From NCBI RefSeq assembly GCF_032362555.1, contig NC_083518.1, positions 2,058,501 to 2,122,500 of the forward strand: a DNA stretch of 64,000 nt, read 5' to 3'. The notes under the pieces were generated by a model that was given only the letters and a program-made list of their open reading frames with translations, searched no databases and was not told the origin of the DNA. The first letter of the stretch is position 1, and every line of letters starts with the position of its first letter. A program made the position numbers and the translations under genes. The stretch is from Amyelois transitella (lineage: Eukaryota > Arthropoda > Insecta > Lepidoptera > Pyralidae). This document shows positions 56,649 to 64,000 of the stretch, piece by piece.

Positions 56649-58283
56649 ATGTACTCTAAAGTAAGAAAAACATTAACAAAATAAATAAAATAGTACTTAT
56701 TTTAACCTATGAAGTACACGCAATGAAAACAAACCTTCCATAGTTTTTCCAAATTCCGTAAAGACGTTCCAAATTAATAAAATCCTTAACGATAATGAAC
56801 TGTTCGTCTTTTTCAGATTACTTTTACGTTTACAACCCTGCTATTTCTAGCAGCTAAAGGAAGTAGAGATGACCCTGGACCACAAACTTTTGCTGCGTCA
56901 CAACAGGAGCCACTCCCGTCATCACCGCCGCCACTTCTTCAGTCGTCACCACAGCACCAATTTGAAACAAGAGAAGTGATCGTTTACTTAACTCCGACAC
57001 AAATAAGAGCTCTGCAATCTGGACAAGGGGTCTTAGAACCAATATTGGAGCCCCAACCCCACCAAGAGGTACAACAACAAAATCCTAAGTTGACTCAACT
57101 GCCCCAAAATTATTACGATAACGACGAAGAATTCAGAAAAGAACTGGAAAGGCAAAAGGCATACATTGAAACGCACCCCAATATTGCCGAAGCAATTAGT
57201 GCTATTCAGAAGCAAAAGAATAATACGCCACCACCAGTGAGAGAACCGTCTCGGGAAGAGCCCCAAGAGGAATCTGCACAACTTCAATGGAATCCAGATA
57301 CGAACAATCAGTACTATGATCCTGCTACATTGCAAATTCCAACATCTGATAAACCTGAAAGTAATCAATATCAAATTCCTAGTACAGAAAAACCAGAGAG
57401 TAACAAATATTTAGCTCTCACGCCTGAAAACCAAGAAAACTTGCTCCCTAACAGCTATAATTACTTCAGTATTTATAATGAGAAGAAAGGTGATAATATT
57501 AACATAAAAATTATTCATCCTGCGCCTGCTGATAAACAAAGAAACGAATTAGAAGGAAAAAGCACTCAAAAACCTGCTCCTATAATTAAAAATTACAAGT
57601 TAATCCCATACGAATATCTAAACACGAAACAATCAGGTTGGAGGCCAATAATAGATCCAAATCAAAGCCGAGTAACACAAAAGAATACTGAACGCCAGTT
57701 GGGAGCTTTATTTACTCCTGCCCAACCCGAAGAGCAACAACAACTTCAGAAATCTGATCAGGCTGAAGAGTTACTCAGACTGAAATACGCATCCAAGTTT
57801 AATGATCATAAGCAGGCCATTGAAATTCAAAATCTTATTAGGCAACAAAAAGCTGAAGCTCAAATTGAAGCCATCGCTAAATCTCCTCCCGTAGAAGTGC
57901 ACCGGGAAGTTAGTGTAACAAAACACAAACCAGTCAATATTGTGAAACATGTTCAGGTGCCAGTTCCGCAGCCCTACATCGTTCGTGTTCCAGAACCTTT
58001 TGAAGTTAAGGTACCACAACCTTACCCTGTACCACTGGAAATCATAAGACCTGTGCCCGTGGAAGTTGTGAAGACTGAGAAAATAGAAGTTGAAAAACCA
58101 GTTCCATATGAAGTCCAGAAACACGTAGAGGTACCTGTCACTAAGAATGTCTACTTTAAAGTAGATAAACCCTTTATTGTTGAGAAGGTCGTTCCCGTTG
58201 AAGTAAGAAAAGAAATACCCGTCCACATTCCGATCCATAAACCTCAAAAACTTACAATCCTTAGACATATCTGGGAACATTAG
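56649..58283 (+). CDS. Gene E: vajk-like protein with long Gln/Pro-rich N-terminal region
   Basis: The coding sequence joins 56649-56660 (ATG TAC TCT AAA, donor GTAAGA, Kozak-like GCCATG) to 56817-58283 across a 156-bp phase-0 intron; 492 aa. The signal peptide is MYSKITFTFTTLLFLAAKG, cleaved near residue 19. The mature N-terminus is Pro/Ser/Gln-rich, followed by a longer Gln/Asn/Pro/Glu-rich region to about 320 and a short helical-looking stretch (about 320-357). The C-terminal valine-proline domain (about 358-488) has units VQVPVPQPY, VPEPFEVKVPQPYPV and VPVEVRKEIPVHIPIHKP. This is the same domain as genes C and D on a different N-terminus. Codon use is more AT-rich than in C and D, implying different expression or age. 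Confidence 0.87.
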
Positions 58284-58387
58284 AATATTTCTAGCATAAC
58301 AACGAAAGAAATAATTGATTTGTATGTAATTTAAGTGCAATATTGTAGACTGTGATGTTTTGTTATAAATTGTAAGGACTGAATTGT

Positions 58388-58395
58388 TGTAAATA
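58388..58395 (+). promoter_or_regulatory. TGTAAATA element in the gene E 3' UTR
   Basis: TGTAAATATTGATA here closely resembles TGTAAATATTGATA in the gene D 3' UTR at 52968, extending the shared sequence past the core octamer. Confidence 0.45.
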
Positions 58396-58410
58396 TTGAT
58401 ATTTGTTTGA

Positions 58411-58416
58411 AATAAA
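58411..58416 (+). terminator. Poly(A) signal of gene E
   Basis: AATAAA lies 127 nt after the stop, with a T/G-rich downstream element (TTGGTTGGTTTTGTT) about 15 nt later. This is a compact, canonical end. Confidence 0.72.
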
Positions 58417-58655
58417 CGCCTGTTAAATATTGGTTGGTTTTGTTATTGCGAAAGATTTGCTTCACTTCAAAGTAAAGGCACTCATCGAATATGTACAGAT
58501 AGGTGTCCGGTTTCACCAATTCTTAAATAACAAATCTCTTATATGTAATACTTAAAACAAACTTTGGATTGAAAATTATATCCATATAAGCAATAGGAAA
58601 ACATTATTATGATATTTAATAATTTAATCAGTATTGTTTAAACATAAACTTTACC

Positions 58656-58906
58656 TGCCGTGTGGTTCCCGGCACCAATATAAAATAGAATGGCATCACT
58701 CCATCTCTTTCCCACGGATGTCGTAAAAGGCTTATAAACATAGGATCCCTCTTGCAGCTGGGAGAGCGATGAGCTAGCAACCTGTTACTATTTAAAACTT
58801 AATTCCATCATAAAGTGAGACAGCCGAACGTACCTTTCAGTCTTTCCAAGACTGTTGGCTCTGTCTGCCCCGCAAGGGATATAAACGTGACTATATGTAT
58901 GTATGT
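58656..58906 (+). mobile_element. SINE-like family A, full length
   Basis: Head GCCGTGTGGTTCCCGGCACC to a (TATG)n tail, with a short deletion and insertion in the body. Confidence 0.76.
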
Positions 58907-59367
58907 AAAAGCTTTATGTAAAGTTCCAGGAAATAAGTACTATAAAAATGTAGGAACAATAAAATAACAAACCAATCACCAGTAAGTCAGGGAAATCAAT
59001 AAATCTAGGTAGATAGTCGATAAATGTACCATTAGAATTTTTTACATGGAAATTGTAGCACTTCCTCCGTTCGATTGAATTTCAAAACGCACGTGGCTTA
59101 GAAAGCAGAACTGTGTCGCATACAAAATAACCAGGAAGAGTTTAAAAACCATCGAGATTTTGTTTGCTTACATAACTTGCGTAGACCATAACGCATTACT
59201 TTAACTTATAACCTTTTCTAATGGTGGTACATTTGTTTTATCGGGTGTTCAAAATTAGAACTACATCATTACATTCTCTATGACCTCGTCAAATCACCTA
59301 GGTCATGTTGTGGATCACCGTTTCTTAAGCAATACTTGCTTTTACTAATCTAATTCACTTATACTAG

Positions 59368-59541
59368 CTTAGGCTTATAAACATGGTATTCTTCTTTTAG
59401 GGAATGGGCTAGCGACCTGTCACTATTTGAATCTCAATTCTTTCATTCAGACAAACAATTGAACGTGGCCTATTGGTCTTTTTGAGACTGTTGGCTCTGT
59501 CTACCCAACAAGGGATATAGACGTTATTATATGTATGTATC
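59368..59541 (+). mobile_element. SINE-like family A, 5'-truncated
   Basis: Begins at TAGGCTTATAAACATGG and keeps the tail. Confidence 0.7.
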
Positions 59542-60170
59542 GCTTACAACTGACTGTGCTGCGACTTGTAAACGCACCTTTATCCCTATCGCATTAAAAA
59601 TCTTCACTGCTATTGATACTAATAAAGTGAAAATTTTATTTAGTTAAGCAACGAATCGCTTGTTGTGACATTAATAAATTCTAGATTTATTGTCATCACC
59701 CACTTATCTAGATGAATTAAGGTCACCAGGTTACCGCTATGAATTAAATAGATGTTTTTATACACACATATACCACACTTCTTTCCCTTACGAGACAAGG
59801 AAAGCCATAATTTTCTGAAAGACCATGTTAAGATTGGGTTTGGAGAGATAGATTTGAAGAGCGTTCCGTTCTGTTCCTTGAAGCGGACGCAAGCCTTAAG
59901 GGGGTTAAGTGCTTAGGTAGTTTGTAGCTTGTAGATTTTTGACATATACTAATATATAAGATATATATTAAATTAAATTTACTGAAATGTAATATGACGT
60001 GAAAAGTGCCTGCGAAGGCCTATTATCCGAATAAAATATTGATTTTTTGATTGTACAAGCCGAAATTAACTACTAAAAGTTTTACTTGATTGACTTCTAA
60101 CAGAAGAGAAGCAGCTGGCAAACTAATTTATAAATTAACTTCAATTATATATCTACTAACTAACTAACTT

Positions 60171-60363
60171 AGGGTGGTTTCGCCAGAAAGTATAGTAAGC
60201 GTAGCCAGTAAGCGCGCGGATGACCCGCTGAAAGTAAAAAATGAGTTAAAAATTCGCGCGGTTTGCCGCCTGGGTTTTTTAAAAACAATTTACCGATCAA
60301 AAGAGACGCTAAGCTGGTCCTTGACACTTACTAGCTGCGCCGGCGTCACTGTATAACCACCCT
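60171..60363. mobile_element. Candidate MITE (193 bp)
   Basis: Terminal inverted repeats AGGGTGGTT/AACCACCCT continue as an imperfect inverted similarity further in (GCGTAGCCAGTAAGCG against GCGCAGCTAGTAAGTG). The interior is GC-rich relative to its surroundings. The target duplication is not clear. Confidence 0.55.
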
Positions 60364-61261
60364 TTTAATTGTCATTATCATTTGACAGTAATAGCAATAA
60401 ACTGACAGATCTCAGCCAATTTGTCCTGTTTTTCTTCAAACTTTGCGGCACCCCTGTGCCTTTGACCACGTTTCAGAAGAAGTTAAGTTCGCTCAAACGA
60501 AGATACACTGGTCTAATCTTTATGTGTGTGTAGTTAGTGTACCTTTTGCTTGCTACTTTGATAGACTAGAATTTATTGTTCATATAAAAGACATCAACGC
60601 GCTTTAAAAGTATAAAATGTTAATAGGTTGACAAAGTTACAGAGTTTTATGCTAAAAAAATATAAGTATGGCTCTGTTACGTGTATAGAATTGAATTATC
60701 AAGCTCTAGTGTACTATAACCATTTCAAAAATATTTAAAAATCTGTTTGTATTTAAGCCAAACGTTTCAAAAAAAAAGTAATCGACTGTCAAATACATAC
60801 TTAGATTTTTAATTTAAAAAAAAATATATATAGGCAAGTAACATTAAATATTATTCTATTTAAAAAAAAAATACTTATCTAAATGTACCGTAAACCAAAA
60901 CGAATCCCACAGAATTACTTTTTTAACACTAATGCGAATACTGTGTGAGCACCTTTGGTGAACAAATTTCAGAACATAAAGTTAATGATATGACATTAGT
61001 AATTTCAAAAACAAGGGTTCTGATATTTTTGATGGAGTCTTACAAAATATTAAGTGTGAGGTAACAAAGATTCTCCGTTTAACCTAAAAGTAGACTGTTA
61101 GATAATGCTATTGTCATTAAGTCCGCCTATTGTACTTTATAAATAATAATTGTTACAATAAATAATAATGATTTTCAAACATTTTTATCACTCTCTGTTA
61201 CCCTAATATGTAATAATGTATTTATTTAATAAAATATAGAGTTTGAAATAAACCTCGTTTC

Positions 61262-61395
61262 CTTGGTAACAGGGCAAAGACTACACATTTTCACTTACTA
61301 TGATCCCTGCATATTCTATACATGCTCTCACTCCATCTGTGTTCGTTAATTACTTCATACAAGATTATCGGTTGTTGATACCCTTATTTACTTAT
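61262..61395 (-). mobile_element. LINE 3' fragment, very degraded
   Basis: AGGGCAAAGACTACAC and TCACTCCATCTGTGTTCG keep the order of the reverse LINE end, but similarity is weak. Confidence 0.35.
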
Positions 61396-61454
61396 TTAGA
61401 AAAACACAACAGATAACAAACATTTTCAGATTGACAGTGGAATTTTTGTTAAGT

Positions 61455-61710
61455 ACTAGCTGTGCCCGCGACTTCGTCTGAGTGAAATAGTTATTTTGGG
61501 CGTCATTGAAGCCCTCAAGGATGAATAATTTTCCCCGATTTTTTTAAATTTTCCATTATTTCTTCGCTCCTAATATTTGCAGCGTACTATTATATAGCCT
61601 TAAGCCTTCCTCGATAAATGGTCTATTTAACACAAAAATAATTCTTCAATTTAAACCAGTGGTTCAAACTAACAAACAAACTCTTCAGCTTTATAATATT
61701 AGTATAGATA
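61455..61710. mobile_element. Retroelement tail, inverted relative of 1140-1345
   Basis: ACTAGCTGTGCCCGCGACTT through TTCAGCTTTATAATATTAGT; see 1140-1345 for shared blocks. Confidence 0.6.
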
Positions 61711-62910
61711 ATTAAATGCGTGTTTACACAGCATGCTTTATTTGCAACGGTTAACCTTTAATAATACCAGAGTTAAATACTCTCTCATGAGAAAAATAGA
61801 GATGAAAATAAGGTTAAGAATGCAAAGGATTAATAACTTAACCTGACCTTTAAAAATAAAATTAAATAATACATTTTGATCTTTGAAAACGAACAACACT
61901 TAGCAGGCAATCTTTCTTTGTTACTTTAACAAAAAACAAGATTTTTATCAAGCGTAACAAATTGATATTACGCAAACACAATACTTACATCTAGGTACTG
62001 TATGCGACATAGAACATGATACCACTTTCACATATTAGACATATTATAGGGTGGTTACTCTTTGGTCCACTGTACTATTACAGCATAAGTAATTGGCTAG
62101 TTAATGAACGTTGTCGCTAGGCGTATACTAGTTTTAATTACTTAATTTTGATTATACCAGTAGTAAGACTATTCGCCTTCTCTCTCTAACTTTAAACCCG
62201 TCACAGACTAAGCTATATTAATATATTAAACAACTAATATAATGTTATAGCAAGCTATATGAGATAATACTAATATATATGATGATACTAATATATATAG
62301 TATCATCTCCTTTTTATAATATAATTGATGATGCCTTCATTTAATTGATGATCACTTACCAAAATACATACTACCTACAACCATATGTAAATATTACATT
62401 TTAGTTGTAACTAAGCTTAGAAGGTCTGAAATCAAGATACCTATGATTGCGATGTTAGAGTATATTGCATCAGTTAATAAATCATCTTCTTTATTAAAGA
62501 ACTTATTTACATATTACTTTAATAAGTAAGCGTGTTGATTGATAATAACAGATGAATCCAATTTTTCTTATTATCAGGCGATTACTAAGGCGAGGAGGCA
62601 ACCATGACAAAAATCATTAAGATAATGATGAAATAATATTATTACCTATTTTACTGATACGAAATATTAGAAAGTAGGAAAATTGGCTCCAAATCATACT
62701 TCTACGGAGGGAATTGAGACAATCACATTGTTTCAGATCGACGCCTTAAGGAGAAATTACTATAATCAGTATTGCATGATCGGGACCTACTCGCGCTGTT
62801 AGATTCAGATAACAAAACCTCCGTATAATGACTTCATGTTACTCAATAACTTAGTTGACTAGATTGTCAAATACTATTGAGTATCATAAGGTGTGAGGGA
62901 AATTCTAATG

Positions 62911-63269
62911 AAGTTGGGATTCTTATAAAGGGATAGGCTTATAAACTTGGGATTCTTCTTTTAGGCGACAGGCTAGCAACTTGTCACTATTTGAATCTCA
63001 ATTCTATCATTAACCAAACAGCTGAACGTAGCCTATCAGTGTTTCTAAGACTGTTGGCTCTGCCTACCCCACCAGGAATATGGGCGTGATTATATGTATG
63101 TATGTAAGTTGGGATTCTTCTTGTAGGCGATGAACTAGCAACCTGTCACAATTCGAATCTCAATTCTATCATAAGTCAAGCAGCTGAACGTGGGTTTTCA
63201 GTCTATTCAAGACTGTTGGCTCTGTCTACTACGCAACGGATATAGGCGTGATAATATGTATGTATGTAC
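62911..63269 (+). mobile_element. Family A copy interrupted by a second family A copy
   Basis: The host copy starts AAGTTGGGATTCTT (62911-62924). A 5'-truncated guest follows at 62925-63105, then AAGTTGGGATTCTT again (63106-63119), and the host continues to 63269. The 14-bp repeat is the guest's target duplication. Confidence 0.78.
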
Positions 63270-63289
63270 TATCATTTTATATACCACAA

Positions 63290-63540
63290 GCTATAACACG
63301 CGCGCGCCCGCGCGAATGTAGCGATACCTACACACGCGTTATATACAAAAGAATACAGGTTTTTCGCAAATACCACGGGATAGTTTTTTTACCGGGATGA
63401 GTAAGTATCCTATTCTCCTAGTTCATATCTAGACTCTTAGTGACGTATACGGAAAATTTCGATAAGCTTGGTTCAGTAGACAATGCTTGAAGAGAAATCA
63501 AACAAACTTACTTTCGCATTTATACTTAATATTAGTATAC
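63290..63540. mobile_element. Retroelement fragment with CG-rich start
   Basis: ACACGCGCGCGCCCGCGCGA start and a CAAACTTACTTTCGCATTTA ... TTAATATTAGTAT end, as in other lepidopteran tails. Possible low-complexity overlap at the start. Confidence 0.45.
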
Positions 63541-64000
63541 AATATCGTTGGATCTTAAAGTTCCTTATCCTATATCTTGCAGAGATGATTATAACTTCTT
63601 TAACCAAGAAAGTCTGCATGGTGCTACCTGAAAGATAAAAGCAAGGATATCAAAAAAATATCACAAACGTTAAGTCGACCTTTAAGGTTTTAACAGCGGA
63701 GGATGCATTGCAAGATGTGAAAATGAGATTTTTAAATTATTTCAATTACATATTGTTTCAAATAAAAATATCATGTAGTTTGTTAAGCTTAGGAACGTTT
63801 GAATAATATAACCAATGTTAATATCAATCAACCGTTTTTTTACTATTACGTATTCTAGAGCTGCAAGACATAAGAGTCTTTTGAAACCAGCAACAAAAGA
63901 GTATTTTAATTACATAGTTTACTTATATTAAAAGACCAAAATTAAATGTATCAATACTTGGATTTTATCAAAGGATAACTACAGTGAAAGTAGGTTTATT

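Larger units (their letters stand above)
58440..64000. other. Intergenic region downstream of gene E
   Basis: No supportable gene. It contains family A SINE copies at 58656, 59368 and a nested pair at 62911-63269, a candidate MITE at 60171-60363, a degraded LINE 3' fragment (about 61262-61395), a retroelement tail (61455-61710) and another (about 63290-63540). The open frame at 60174-60356 falls inside the candidate MITE and is not a gene. Confidence 0.6.

Noticed and set aside
60174-60356. 60-codon plus-strand open frame with fairly GC-rich codons
   Set aside because: It sits almost exactly between the inverted terminal repeats of the candidate MITE, which explains its composition.
1-64000. 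Nimrod/EGF-repeat receptor gene expected near vajk genes in Drosophila
   Set aside because: No cysteine-rich EGF-like or NIM-type frame exists in any reading frame of the window; it may lie outside.
1-64000. CRISPR array, bacterial operon or endogenous virus
   Set aside because: No regularly spaced direct repeats, no ribosome-binding-site-led gene strings and no viral-like frames were seen; repeated units are dispersed retroelements.

Overview
The window looks like nuclear DNA of a lepidopteran, probably a moth. It is AT-rich and packed with short interspersed elements ending in (TATG)n tails, with tRNA-derived SINEs and LINE 3' fragments. It has insect-style TATA promoters, GT-AG introns and AATAAA poly(A) signals. 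I see no bacterial, viral or CRISPR features. Species cannot be named from the sequence alone.

The real gene content is five protein-coding genes, all on the + strand, all secreted and all built the same way: a TATA box, a tiny first coding exon of 4-7 codons, one phase-0 intron inside the signal peptide, and one large exon carrying the rest. Gene A (exon 1 at 10351-10368, exon 2 at 21120-23342) and gene B (31445-31465 and 39019-42399) have introns of 10.75 and 7.55 kb and encode long, low-complexity Tyr/Gln/Pro- and Asn/Gln/Ser/Tyr-rich proteins of 746 and 1133 aa. Genes C (46244-47399), D (51876-52925) and E (56649-58283) have introns of only 75-156 bp. They encode 334, 324 and 492 aa proteins that share a C-terminal repeat domain of Val-Pro-Val/Val-Pro-Gln-Pro-Tyr-Pro-Val units. 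This matches what I recall of the insect vajk cuticular proteins, which in Drosophila lie inside the Nimrod gene cluster. The array is best read as a co-linear cluster of cuticle/extracellular-matrix structural genes.

Layout: 1-10.1 kb repeat-rich intergenic DNA; 10.2-23.8 kb gene A, its intron full of SINE copies; 23.8-31.3 kb intergenic with repeats and a CpG-rich unique block; 31.3-43.1 kb gene B; 43.24-43.78 kb a candidate orphan terminal exon pair; 46.1-47.7 kb gene C; 51.8-53.05 kb gene D; 56.6-58.4 kb gene E; 58.4-64 kb intergenic with SINEs and a candidate MITE.

The clearest new-looking signals are the complete reconstruction of the five-gene array, a 12-nt 5' UTR block at identical spacing in genes C and D, a UGUAAAUA element in every 3' UTR, a splice donor overlapping the gene B stop with orphan exons downstream, dyads close to three TATA boxes, and a shared 3' tail between the dominant SINE-like family and a LINE. 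Homology claims beyond visible composition and motifs are from memory and are marked as such.
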